In this document: piece after piece, positions 54,199 to 62,671 of the stretch
How positions within the stretch are numbered: the first letter of the stretch is position 1
Layout of the letters: every line of letters begins with the position of its first letter
Source: JAJYKN01 sp035516155
GTDB lineage: Bacteria > Nitrospirota > UBA9217
DNA length: 64,000 nucleotides
Assembly: GCA_035516155.1 (NCBI GenBank)
Contig: DATJAP010000001.1
Location: 191,152 to 255,151 of the forward strand
Reading direction: 5' to 3'
Notes under the pieces: generated by a model
Seen by the model: the letters and a program-made list of their open reading frames with translations, nothing else
Database searches by the model: none
What the model was told of the DNA's origin: nothing
Translations under genes and position numbers: made by a program

Positions 54199-55149
54199 CT
54201 ATAAAATCGCATTGAATAGATACCCTACACCGATAATGGTGACTGTCATAATCCCCGCGAACACGGCAAGAAGCTTGATTTTCAGCACCTTCCGGAGAAT
54301 GATCATCTCGGGAAGCGACAGAGCTGTGACCGCCATCATAAAGGCAAGCACTGTGCCCATGCTCATTCCCTTCTCCATTAACGCGTAGACGACGGGGATC
54401 ACACCTGCGGCGCTGGAGTATAGCGGAACGCCGATCGCAACGGCGATCGGGACAGCGAAGGGATTACTGTTGCCAGCATAATGCGCGAGGAAGTCATCAG
54501 GCGCATAACCGTGGATGAAGCCGCCGATGCCTATAGCGATCACGACGTATAGCCAGACCTTTTCCAGAATCTCCACCGTATTGACGCGGGCATAGCTAAG
54601 TCTTTCCTTGAATGCCTGTTTTGCAATTTCTGAGGCGGCACCCATGGACTGGATTTTATAGACATACTCCTCAACCCAATGTTCCAGTTTCAGTTTTCCG
54701 ATAATAAGCCCGGCGATAATCGCGACCGATAGACCCGCAGACATGTAAATGACTGCAATCTTCCACCCGAAAAGACCCCACAAGAGCACAACAGCAACCT
54801 CATTTACCATAGGCGACGAGATGAGGAATGAAAACGTCACGCCTAAGGGCACCCCAGCCTCGACAAAGCCGATAAAGAGCGGAACTGCCGAGCAGGAACA
54901 GAAAGGGGTAACGATGCCCAGGAAGGCGGCAAGGAGGTTACCAATAAACTCTTTTTTATGGGATAGAATGCGCTTGGTCTTTTCTGGTGGAAAGTAAGAG
55001 CGAATGACTGATACGGCAAAGATGATGATAGAAAGCAGCAGAAATATCTTAATTACGTCATATATGAAGAATTCCATAGCATCGGCAAGACGTGACTGCT
55101 GCATTCCCACGAGTGAATAGACAATTAATCGGGCAAAATCTTGTAACAT
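54199..55149 (-). CDS. DUF318-family permease of the ars operon (ArsP/YraQ-like)
   Basis: The 316-residue membrane protein with eight or so hydrophobic segments has the TPFCSCSAVPLFIGFVEAGV signature and the repeat VAIGVPLYSSAAGVIP in the second half, the hallmark of the permease family PF03773. Members export or transport organoarsenicals (ArsP) or other thiophilic solutes. Its position as the first gene of an arsR/thioredoxin operon supports a role in arsenic handling. TGAGGA precedes the ATG. Confidence 0.88.
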   Translation of the reverse strand: MLQDFARLIVYSLVGMQQSRLADAMEFFIYDVIKIFLLLSIIIFAVSVIRSYFPPEKTKRILSHKKEFIGNLLAAFLGIVTPFCSCSAVPLFIGFVEAGVPLGVTFSFLISSPMVNEVAVVLLWGLFGWKIAVIYMSAGLSVAIIAGLIIGKLKLEHWVEEYVYKIQSMGAASEIAKQAFKERLSYARVNTVEILEKVWLYVVIAIGIGGFIHGYAPDDFLAHYAGNSNPFAVPIAVAIGVPLYSSAAGVIPVVYALMEKGMSMGTVLAFMMAVTALSLPEMIILRKVLKIKLLAVFAGIMTVTIIGVGYLFNAIL

Positions 55150-55157
55150 GCAATCCT

Positions 55158-55184
55158 CATATATATGAAATTTTTTATATGATA
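55158..55184 (-). promoter_or_regulatory. Putative ArsR operator/promoter
   Basis: The palindrome TCATATATATGA (55158-55169) and the adjacent TTATATGATA lie immediately upstream of the first ars-operon gene. AT-rich imperfect dyads of this kind are typical ArsR targets. The palindrome overlaps the ribosome-binding site. Confidence 0.5.
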
Positions 55185-55579
55185 CATGTGCGCCGAGAAG
55201 TTGTCAAGGAAGAAAATTAACGAGATGTTTATAGAGGAGGGACACTGACAACCAGGAGTTGTTCCTTGCCGTGGTATAAAGATTGGAGACTACAAAAGAA
55301 CCGAAAATGACCTCTTACTAAAATAAGCGAGCTCAATATTCGCACTTCATGTCGAATATTTGCACAAGACCAGATATTCCCAAGCACGAACTGTTCTTCG
55401 GGAAGCCTTGGCAATCTATTGAGCGCCTGGACAACCGCTCATGGTTGAACCGTTCGCGGTGACGTACGGCCTCGACTATTTCCGCAGCTTCCGACGCTTG
55501 CAATAAGCACTTTTGAATCGACCTCCGGATGAAGCATGCGCCCTTGGCCAGTCAACTCCGATAGGCAAACAACAGGAAG
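55185..55579. other. Intergenic region, no gene recognised
   Basis: One 61-codon minus frame (55229-55414) has no support. No terminator hairpin was seen for the gene ending at 55580. Confidence 0.4.
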
Positions 55580-56701
55580 TCATATTCTGTGGATGGAAAG
55601 GAACTTCTCTCTTTTTTTCCTGTCCCAATGTGCGCAGAAGGCCGGCTTACCTTTCATGACCAGCTCCATACAGAGGTTACAAGCTGGCAGGCATTTGACT
55701 ATCGGCTTGTCGATCTTCCCGGCAGCTTTTTTCGGCCACAAGGGGTCAGCAAAGAGTACTCTTGCAAGGCCGATAAGGTCGGCCGTGCCTTCTTGAATGA
55801 CTTTTTCGGCCGTCTCAGGTGTTTGGATGCGTCCTGCGGCGATGACAGGCAGTCCGGGTACGGCCTCCTTTATGCTCGCCGCGAAATGGGCCATATATGC
55901 CTCTTCTCTCTCCTTTTCCCTGTACGCAGGAAGAAAGAATGAGTCATACGTCCCTGCCATGACGGAGAGGTAAGCAACACCCTTCTTTGCAAGCTCCTTC
56001 GCATAGAGGGAGGTCTGGTCAGTGTGCAATCCCTCAGGCAACCATTCATCGGCGAGGAAACGGTACCCTACTGGATAATTGCCCACGCTTTTTATCACCG
56101 CTTCGACTACTCTCAGAGGAAACTTCATTCTGTTTTCAAGCGGACCGCCGTAATCGTCTTTTCTTAAGTTCGTCCGCTGGGAAAGGAACTGGACGAGAAG
56201 GTACCCCGTGCCTCCATGGAGCTCGACTCCGTCAAACCCTGCCACTTTGACCCGAACTGCGGCGTCCGCGTAGGACTTGATGATCGTCTCTATCTCTTCC
56301 TTGTTCATCTCTTTCGGCAGTACCTCGCCGGTTTTTACAGGCGAGGGCGCGAGCCTCTGCTGTGCAGCATGGGCGTACCTGCCTGCGTGATTGAGCTGGC
56401 AAATGGCGATCGCACCTTCTTGGTGAATAGCCGTTGCGATTTTTGCAAGTTCGGCGATCGAGCGGTCATCGTCGGCCCGCAGGGTGAATGGCGATCCCAT
56501 GCCTGAGGGATCAACGGCGACATTTTCCGTCACGATCATCGCCGCGCCTGACTCAGCCATTTCCCGGTAATAGTCGATGATCAACTCGCTCGCCGTTCCA
56601 TCGGGATTCGCGTAGGACAGAAAAAGCGGCGCCATCGTGATACGGTTTTTCAGGGCAAGCCCCTTAAGCTGGAACGGCGAAAAGAGAAGCGATTGTTTCA
56701 T
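55580..56701 (-). CDS. Old-yellow-enzyme family NADH:flavin oxidoreductase
   Basis: The product (373 aa from ATG 56701, AAGGAG upstream) begins with the OYE strand LFSPFQLKGLALKNRITMAP, then the active-site pair in QLNHAGRYAH, GVELHGGTGYLLVQFLSQRT and the FMN-binding DLIGLARVLFADP near residue 325. It ends with a Cys cluster (CLPACNLCMELVMKGKPAFC) that resembles the 4Fe-4S site of 2,4-dienoyl-CoA reductases, but the C-terminal FAD/NAD half is absent. It reduces activated alkenes. Substrate unknown. A monocistronic gene. Confidence 0.9.
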   Translation of the reverse strand: MKQSLLFSPFQLKGLALKNRITMAPLFLSYANPDGTASELIIDYYREMAESGAAMIVTENVAVDPSGMGSPFTLRADDDRSIAELAKIATAIHQEGAIAICQLNHAGRYAHAAQQRLAPSPVKTGEVLPKEMNKEEIETIIKSYADAAVRVKVAGFDGVELHGGTGYLLVQFLSQRTNLRKDDYGGPLENRMKFPLRVVEAVIKSVGNYPVGYRFLADEWLPEGLHTDQTSLYAKELAKKGVAYLSVMAGTYDSFFLPAYREKEREEAYMAHFAASIKEAVPGLPVIAAGRIQTPETAEKVIQEGTADLIGLARVLFADPLWPKKAAGKIDKPIVKCLPACNLCMELVMKGKPAFCAHWDRKKREKFLSIHRI

Positions 56702-56911
56702 ACGAAAGGCTCCTTTTTTTGAATACATTCTGTAAAGCAAGGATAAGTCAAATAGCACAGAGGGGAAAGCCCTTGACGGGCTATTTTGTTCCGATATGCT
56801 TTACGCGGACATTTCGGGATCAATAATTCTGGTTGTATCTTACAATTTCACAAAGACTTAACTGTTGCAGAAGGATTCGTTACCACACATAGAGAATACC
56901 TGTTCGAACCC
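56702..56911. other. Intergenic region with repeat copy C
   Basis: Contains the dispersed repeat copy C (56783-56857); nothing else was recognised. Confidence 0.5.
56783..56857. repeat. Dispersed ~75-bp intergenic repeat, copy C
   Basis: Starts ATTTTGTTCCGATATGC and ends TTTCACAAAGAC. It matches copy A (32264-32339) in length to within one base. Similarity fades beyond the end after a TTGC block about 7 bp on. Confidence 0.75.
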
Positions 56912-57664
56912 TCAGTCCCTCCTGCTCCTCATCTTCGAGAGCAGCCGAAGGATTTCCAGGTAGAGCCATATGAGCGTGACCATAAGGCCGAAGGCGCCGT
57001 ACCACTCCATATACCTTGGCACGCCCTGGGTCGCACCCTGCTCAATGAAGTCGAAATCGAGCACTAGGTTCAGCGCCGCGATGACCACAACGAAAAGGCT
57101 GAAGCCGATGCCGATCAAGCCGTTTTCGTAAATATAAGAGATATGAATATTGAACAACCCGAGGATCATGGTGATGATATAAAACAGAGCGATTCCGCCC
57201 GTTGCAGCGACCACGCCAAGCTTGAATTTCTCCGTTGCCCGTATGAGGCCTGACTTGTAGGCTAGGAGCAAGCCAAAAAGCGTACCAAACGTGAGACCCA
57301 CTGCCTGGATTACGACACCTGGGTATAAGGTCTCGAAGATCGACGAGATGCCGCCAAGCACTAGGCCTTCGAGCAGGGCATAGACCGGCGCCGTGACCGG
57401 CGACCAGGCCTTTTTGAATACCGTGATGAGGGCGACGATAAGGCCGCCTATGCCACCGATAAGCAGCCATGGGATGACGGCTCGTGGATCATGGCCGATC
57501 AAATAGGCCCGCCACGTCCAGATGGCGGAAAGACAAAGCAAAACGAGAAGGACCAGGGACTTGTTCACCGTACCCTGGATAGTCATGGACTCTGTTGTGA
57601 GGGCCGTCCTCGCGATCGCAGTGAAGGTTGCGTTGTTCAATGCGGGGTTTGATGTTCTCATCAT
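56912..57664 (-). CDS. Bax inhibitor-1/YccA-like membrane protein
   Basis: The 250-residue protein has seven hydrophobic segments. It has MRTSNPALN at the N-terminus, typical of the BaxI_1 branch of the family, VTAPVYALLEGLVLGGISSI with a central Glu-Gly, and LNLVLDFDFIEQGATQGVPR with WYGAFGLMVTLIWLYLEILR, the conserved C-terminal signature. Members conduct calcium in response to pH (YetJ). AGGAG precedes the ATG. Stands alone. Confidence 0.9.
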   Translation of the reverse strand: MMRTSNPALNNATFTAIARTALTTESMTIQGTVNKSLVLLVLLCLSAIWTWRAYLIGHDPRAVIPWLLIGGIGGLIVALITVFKKAWSPVTAPVYALLEGLVLGGISSIFETLYPGVVIQAVGLTFGTLFGLLLAYKSGLIRATEKFKLGVVAATGGIALFYIITMILGLFNIHISYIYENGLIGIGFSLFVVVIAALNLVLDFDFIEQGATQGVPRYMEWYGAFGLMVTLIWLYLEILRLLSKMRSRRD

Positions 57665-57970
57665 GCTTGAGATCTCCTATTGAAATACGGTTTAAAGCGC
57701 CCTTCCCCCCGGGGCAGACTTCTAATGTTCAATCCACCCAAGGTCGCTTAAATCTGTCCTGTCAACATCATCAAGGATTTTATGCGTTTTAGGACAGACT
57801 CCTTGATCGATGTACCCTCGGCGTACTTTCCCCCTGTCTCCGTGCCAGAGCAGCATGATTATCGGTACTCGTTACTGCCGCCATCAACAACCGCCATATT
57901 GACATTCCACAGGCTCAGCTCTCCTCAAAAAAGGAATTGATTGCCTGATCTGCCCCTGGACCATCAGCCC
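57665..57970. other. Intergenic region, no gene seen
   Basis: Nothing was recognised in about 300 bp between the Bax inhibitor-1-like gene and mscL; no strong terminator was found. Confidence 0.4.
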
Positions 57971-58414
57971 CTACGCGGCCTTGAGTTCCGAAGTGCAGTG
58001 CGCACAACGGATTGCCTTTATGGGGATGACCGACAAACAAAAAGGACAATCTTTCGTCGTGGGTGCTGCGGGCGCTTCGGTTTTCTTGATCTGGAGGCGG
58101 TTTGCCACGCGGACCACCAGGAAGATGACAAAGGCTACGATCAAGAAATCAATGACTGCATTGATGAACGACCCATACTTGATGATGGGCGCACCCGCTT
58201 TCTGTGCTTCTGCGAGGGTAGCATAGGTGTCACCGGACAGGTTCAGGTACAGGCTGCTGAAGTCGACTTTCCCCACGAGAAGCCCAATCGGAGGCATAAG
58301 TACATCGTTGACCAGCGATGTGACGATCTTGCCGAAAGCCCCGCCGATGATGACTGCAACCGCCAGATCAAGAACATTACCGCGCAAAATGAACGCTTTG
58401 AATTCCTTCAACAT
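57971..58414 (-). CDS. mscL: Large-conductance mechanosensitive channel with C-terminal zinc-ribbon-like tail
   Basis: From ATG 58414 (GGGAGG upstream) the 147-residue product starts MLKEFKAFILRGNVLDLAVA with TM1 VIIGGAFGKIVTSLVNDVLM, PPIGLL, a periplasmic loop, and TM2 with FLIVAFVIFLVVRVANRLQ, all canonical. The channel opens by membrane tension to release osmolytes. The usual C-terminal charged helix is replaced by a linker (KKTEAPAAPTT) and a segment CPFCLSVIPIKAIRCAHCTS with two CxxC pairs, which could bind zinc. Confidence 0.95.
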   Translation of the reverse strand: MLKEFKAFILRGNVLDLAVAVIIGGAFGKIVTSLVNDVLMPPIGLLVGKVDFSSLYLNLSGDTYATLAEAQKAGAPIIKYGSFINAVIDFLIVAFVIFLVVRVANRLQIKKTEAPAAPTTKDCPFCLSVIPIKAIRCAHCTSELKAA

Positions 58415-58463
58415 GGTATGGCCTCCCTTCGCAATGTGGATGAACAGTTCTTCTCTCCGCCTG

Positions 58464-58703
58464 TTATTCCCCGAATGCCGCTTCCAGGAATTGATGTTTA
58501 CAGGTACTCCATGCCTCATTGAGAAACTTCTCCAGCCGTATGCCCGCTTCAGGACTGTCCTTGTAGTCTCTCTTATCATCGAAAATATGATGCCCGATAT
58601 ACGGCGTCAGTCCATATGAATAGTTCCTCTCCGCTGCATATGATACTTTGCATGCCATCACCATCACAATGTACCATAGCAAATACAAAGATTTCTTGCT
58701 CAG
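58464..58703 (-). CDS. Small secreted protein upstream of mscL
   Basis: The frame reads LYLLWYIVMVMACKVSYAAE, a signal-peptide-like stretch, then RNYSYGLTPYIGHHIFDDKR and LEKFLNEAWSTC to the stop at 58464. No ATG gives a full signal peptide; TTG 58688 is available, and a CTG at 58703 sits 5-6 nt after GGAG and would add SKKS. The gene lies just upstream of mscL on the same strand, so it may be co-transcribed. Family unknown. Confidence 0.5.
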   Translation of the reverse strand: MSKKSLYLLWYIVMVMACKVSYAAERNYSYGLTPYIGHHIFDDKRDYKDSPEAGIRLEKFLNEAWSTCKHQFLEAAFGE

Positions 58704-59080
58704 AGCGTTCTCCTTCCTTGGCTGGTTTATTGGTTTAATTGAAAGATGATAAGAATTGAGTAATTAGATTATAGCAAAACCAGAGAGAAAGCGCCGATAA
58801 TGAATGGGGTGTTAGAGTATTGCATGAAATGGGGGAAAAAAGCAGGGTAAGAAAATTACAATATGAATTATCCGAGATCGAACATCTGCAACGATTGCGC
58901 GGTACAGGCTGGAGGGTGCACAGCATACGTCAATGCCAGTTCTACATCTCTCACAATATTATACAAAACTCGACGTCACCCCTAGTAGCCCACACTGCCG
59001 ATATGATTTCGAGGGCAAAAAAATGCCGTAGTATCATGCGAATCATCAACGTGAGCTTTCCAGGCTCAACACAGCGTTGC
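58704..59080. other. Intergenic region, no gene recognised
   Basis: A long plus frame starting at 58820 continues antisense to the next gene and was rejected. No repeat or RNA gene was seen. Confidence 0.4.
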
Positions 59081-60271
59081 TCATGGCAGAATGCTCAGCC
59101 CCCTTCTCATTTTCCACAGGAAGTATTTTTCGAACTGAACCTTCATCCATTTCGCCCAAATTGCCTTCTTCATATAGGAACTTTGACGCGGCGGGAGCAC
59201 GGGATAGGCTTTCATGATGGCCGCTGTCTTCCCCATATCCATGATGCAGACAACTCCGAGTTCATCCGTGAGAGGCGGCATCTTGCCTGTTATGTCGGAG
59301 GCGATGGTTGCCGCGGCCGTCTTCGCCATTTTTACCGTCATGTATCCGGTCTTTGGTACGCCTGTGGGCACCGGCGTAACTTCTGGAGGTGCTATAGCCA
59401 TGGTTACGCCTATTGCAAAAATATTTTTATGTTTCGTATGCCGGCAGTTTTTGTCAACAGGAATGAAACCTCTCGCATTTCCGAGTGGCCTGACAGCAGA
59501 AACACCTTTGAACGGTGGTGCAATCATGGCGAGTTTGAACGGTATCTTGCTACCGTCCTTCAGCCGTATCTCTCCGGGCACGACCTCCTGAATAGCTTGG
59601 CTCACAAGCGGCTTTATGTCCCTCTCGGCGAACTCATGCTCCATGAAAGTCTTCGAGTTGCCAAGTCCGCCGACGCCCATATGTCCGAGATAGGGCTCTG
59701 ACGTGAGATACAGGAGGGGGACCTTGTGGCGCATCCTTCGGCGGCGTAGGTCGGCGTCCATTTCAAAAGCAAGTTCGTACGAGGGTCCAAAGCAGCTTAC
59801 CATCTGTGACGATCCCAGAACGACCGGCCCCGGATTTTCCAGAACCTGCTTCCATGTTTCCTTCGTTTTTAGCGCATGATCGAGGGTGAAGGTGCACGCC
59901 GTATGCCCCTTGTCGGGACCGAGGCCGGGGATTTCGTCAAAGGCGAGATGCGGGCCTGTTGATATGACAAGAAAGTCATATAGCAACTCTCTACCTTTTG
60001 AAGTTATTACCTTCGATGCGTCAGCATCAATCTGCTGTGCCGCTTCAGGGACAAAATTAATCCCCTTCGGTTTCAGGATACCGCTCACCTTGAGCGTGAT
60101 GTCCTCTGGCCTTCGCCAGCCCATGATGAGCCACGGCAGCGATGGCAGGAACACGAACCGTTCATCGTCGCTCACGACGGTCACATCCGCTTTTTTGCCC
60201 AGGAATCGCTTGAGCTCAAAGGCCGCCGTCAATCCCCCGAACGATCCCCCTAATACAACGAGCTTCGACAT
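59081..60271 (-). CDS. SQR-like FAD-dependent oxidoreductase
   Basis: The 396-residue flavoprotein has an N-terminal FAD Rossmann motif VVLGGSFGGLTAAFELKR, the second dinucleotide-type segment and the FAD-binding ending NIFAIGVTMA. Cysteines characteristic of sulfide:quinone oxidoreductase and flavocytochrome c are in place: SCFGPSYELAFEMD near residue 161 and VVCIMDMG near 350, besides TACTFTLDH. C-terminal amphipathic helices (KKAIWAKWMKVQFEKYFLW) would allow membrane association. It likely oxidises sulfide to polysulfide using quinone; other disulfide reductases are possible. Confidence 0.88.
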   Translation of the reverse strand: MSKLVVLGGSFGGLTAAFELKRFLGKKADVTVVSDDERFVFLPSLPWLIMGWRRPEDITLKVSGILKPKGINFVPEAAQQIDADASKVITSKGRELLYDFLVISTGPHLAFDEIPGLGPDKGHTACTFTLDHALKTKETWKQVLENPGPVVLGSSQMVSCFGPSYELAFEMDADLRRRRMRHKVPLLYLTSEPYLGHMGVGGLGNSKTFMEHEFAERDIKPLVSQAIQEVVPGEIRLKDGSKIPFKLAMIAPPFKGVSAVRPLGNARGFIPVDKNCRHTKHKNIFAIGVTMAIAPPEVTPVPTGVPKTGYMTVKMAKTAAATIASDITGKMPPLTDELGVVCIMDMGKTAAIMKAYPVLPPRQSSYMKKAIWAKWMKVQFEKYFLWKMRRGLSILP

Positions 60272-60310
60272 ATTGCCCTCCCGGAATGATTTTGCCAGAA
60301 GAGAATGGCC

Positions 60311-60559
60311 TTAACTCTTGAATGATGCGCTTTTTTGAAAAATGCTCGTGTTAATTACCTCCAGGATGTAATCGTACCCTTCTTCCGTGTGGGGGATAAC
60401 ACAACTTGAACAATCCTTGATGCCATTCTTCATTGTAAATTTTCCGTCACAATCGAGCAAATAAAGTGGACACCAGCAAAAAAGACATGATTTCCATTCC
60501 TGAAGATCGTGGCAAGGGAAAAAACTGCACTCATGGTGAATAAAATACTTATAGTTCAT
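60311..60559 (-). CDS. Cysteine-rich small-domain protein (PF04071-type)
   Basis: The 82-residue protein carries HHECSFFPCHDLQEWKSCLF, then CWCPLYLLDCDGKF and NGIKDCSSCVIPH, the conserved Cys/His pattern of the cysteine-rich small domain family, thought to bind metal. A TGAxxC arrangement follows. It starts 40 nt upstream of the SQR-like gene on the same strand and is probably co-transcribed with it, which suggests a redox or metal role with that enzyme. No ribosome-binding site was scored. Confidence 0.8.
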   Translation of the reverse strand: MNYKYFIHHECSFFPCHDLQEWKSCLFCWCPLYLLDCDGKFTMKNGIKDCSSCVIPHTEEGYDYILEVINTSIFQKSASFKS

Positions 60560-60989
60560 GTATCAACTCCTCCCGCGGGATTTTAACTTGGTTTTTGAAA
60601 GGTCTTCCGGCTTGGGGCTCAATCCTACTTACCCGCCTTCCCATCATGACATTACTCATGACAGTGGCTTGCTTTTGGGTTTTCGTTCCCTTCACGGCTG
60701 CGGGGCAGCGGGAGAATTTCACTCCTCTTCCCTGACATCCTTGTAAGTTTTTTTAATTATGAAACGAGGTTATTCCGGCACCTCCCTCTATTAATGAAAT
60801 TACGCAGTTCATCCTTATCCTCTACGTTCGCGCATCTATCACCTTCAAAAAATCTCCAAAAATAATTTCCCATGATCAAGTACCCGGTGAAGTTGGAATG
60901 TTATTAAATATGCCATCTCATAACGCTCCCGGCCAATGCCACAGTGGTATGCGCTCTGCAACACAACGTCACAAGGTCACGTCTTTTTC
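60560..60989. other. Intergenic region, no gene recognised
   Basis: No supported gene or terminator was seen in about 430 bp. Confidence 0.4.
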
Positions 60990-61970
60990 TTATAGTGAGA
61001 ACGAAACGCCTACAAACGCCCGTTTCCCGAAACGGTCAAACCGGAGCAATGTTTCGTCATAACCGTTCCAGTATTGGATATAGGGTGAAAAATTCAGGTG
61101 CGGCATCTTCTGTTGATATTCAATCTCATAATTTTCTTTCCCGCCGATTCTTGACGTCACGTCGAGCCGATTGCCCCACTCGCCCTGGACGATGACATCT
61201 CTCAGAACAAGATTGATTTCGCCGTATCCCTCATAATCGAGAAAAGTCTCGGTGCTGCCAAGTGATTGAAGATAGGCCGCCTCATCGGAGTAACCAAAGG
61301 CGTGCCAGAGTTTCATATTCAACTCGATATGATCCTTCTGCTCTGATTCAGCCTCGCATTGTTGCTCCATGGGCAAGAAACCGAGGCGGACTGCAGCATA
61401 CAGCCGGTTCCAGCCTCGTGAATCGGGGCCCGCAAGGCCGTTCGATTCGTGTTCAAAAGGGCTCAGGATTATGTCTCGCAGAGAAAAGCGTCCCCAGGAA
61501 TGATTTATCCGGTAATCAAAAAAAGCCTCGGGATTATAATTGCTTTCTTCAAAAGGCATCGAGGTTTGCCCCACATCCCAAAGCGATTTCTGCGTGTAAG
61601 CAAAGTACAGTGACAAGGGGCGTCCCTGTATTGAAATATCCCGGTTAAAAAACTTGTATTTCACGCTGAATTGAAATTTAACCTGTGCATTCTCGTTCGT
61701 CCACCAGTTATTGATCGTAAAATAATTTATTTTGTACGTGCTTATTGGTGATGTTTTATTGCATGCGCTGGCTTCAATTGGAGATGGCGGCGGTTCCTCT
61801 TTCTCCCGGCCAGCAGGTTCTGCGCCTCGCGCATCGGCCGGTTGCGTTTCCGCAATGGGTTGAAGACACGGCGCTGATTTGTCAGCCTGCGGCAGGACTT
61901 CAGCGGCCAAGGCATCAGTGCCTGCGCATGTTAGGATCAATAAAACGGCTATTTTTACAATATTCTTCAT
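60990..61970 (-). CDS. pldA: Outer-membrane phospholipase A (OMPLA)
   Basis: From ATG 61970 the 326-residue product has a signal peptide (ending near ALAA), a Pro/Glu-rich segment, and a 12-strand barrel. The catalytic segment HESNGLAGPDSRGWNRLYA holds the His, Ser and Asn (H-x-S...N, 14 residues apart as in E. coli H142, S144, N156). Other landmarks are YFTINNWW and QKSLWD. The C-terminal Leu/Phe-rich strand is a normal outer-membrane end. It hydrolyses acyl chains of phospholipids in the outer leaflet. GGGAGG lies about 10 nt ahead. Confidence 0.92.
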   Translation of the reverse strand: MKNIVKIAVLLILTCAGTDALAAEVLPQADKSAPCLQPIAETQPADARGAEPAGREKEEPPPSPIEASACNKTSPISTYKINYFTINNWWTNENAQVKFQFSVKYKFFNRDISIQGRPLSLYFAYTQKSLWDVGQTSMPFEESNYNPEAFFDYRINHSWGRFSLRDIILSPFEHESNGLAGPDSRGWNRLYAAVRLGFLPMEQQCEAESEQKDHIELNMKLWHAFGYSDEAAYLQSLGSTETFLDYEGYGEINLVLRDVIVQGEWGNRLDVTSRIGGKENYEIEYQQKMPHLNFSPYIQYWNGYDETLLRFDRFGKRAFVGVSFSL

Positions 61971-62671
61971 ATGCCGTATGACCTCCCCACTTATTGTGCC
62001 AAGGTAAGAGAGGTAGATCTTTAGGTCGGATCCGCTGGAGCCTGTAATGGATTGACGACCAACCATCGGCCCGAAGGGGAATCATTTTCGGATTCAGATT
62101 GTAACCTGTTTTCTCTCACAGCGAATTCATCATCATTGTTACAGGAGATTGATCGTAGGCTTTCATGAATTAAATAAGTGCACACTTCAATCCGAATTAT
62201 GAATCCAAAGTCAATAATACTAACTGGTATATGCTGTCTATTCTTCGTCCCGTTGCGGCATGCTGACGATATCTACACTTTGATCCCTCGATATACCCAG
62301 AGGAATATTGATCCCCTGAGCTTTAAGAATGAGGGAAGCTCACTAGTATAGTCAAAATATTCCAACGCGTCGTTTGCATGTCATTCGGACGGCGTCGTTA
62401 CTGCTTGCCTGAATTTCCGGAGCCGTTGACCGGCAGCTATCTCTGCGTAACGAATACCCGGTGTCCCAATCTTTAAGCCGAGTCCTTCGATTTGATAATT
62501 TGTATTTCGCAGAGCTTGTCTTCGGGCTCAAGGCTGCATCCCTCGAAAAATCCGAAAACCTTCCAGCTCCAGTCCTGCAAAAAACATTGATTTATGTTGA
62601 ATTGGTTGGCCGAAAGACGGGATCCTGGATCTCCCCGGGGTGGCCAATCCCTCGTGAATGGTAGTACGACG
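61971..62671. other. Intergenic region between OMPLA and M23 genes
   Basis: No gene was recognised. A minus frame ending at 62473 (WSWKVFGFFEGCSLEPEDKL) is protein-like but has no start of its own and overlaps the M23 gene end. Confidence 0.45.

Noticed and set aside
58820..59701. Plus-strand 293-codon frame
   Set aside because: Most of it is antisense to the SQR-like flavoprotein; the remaining part has no features.
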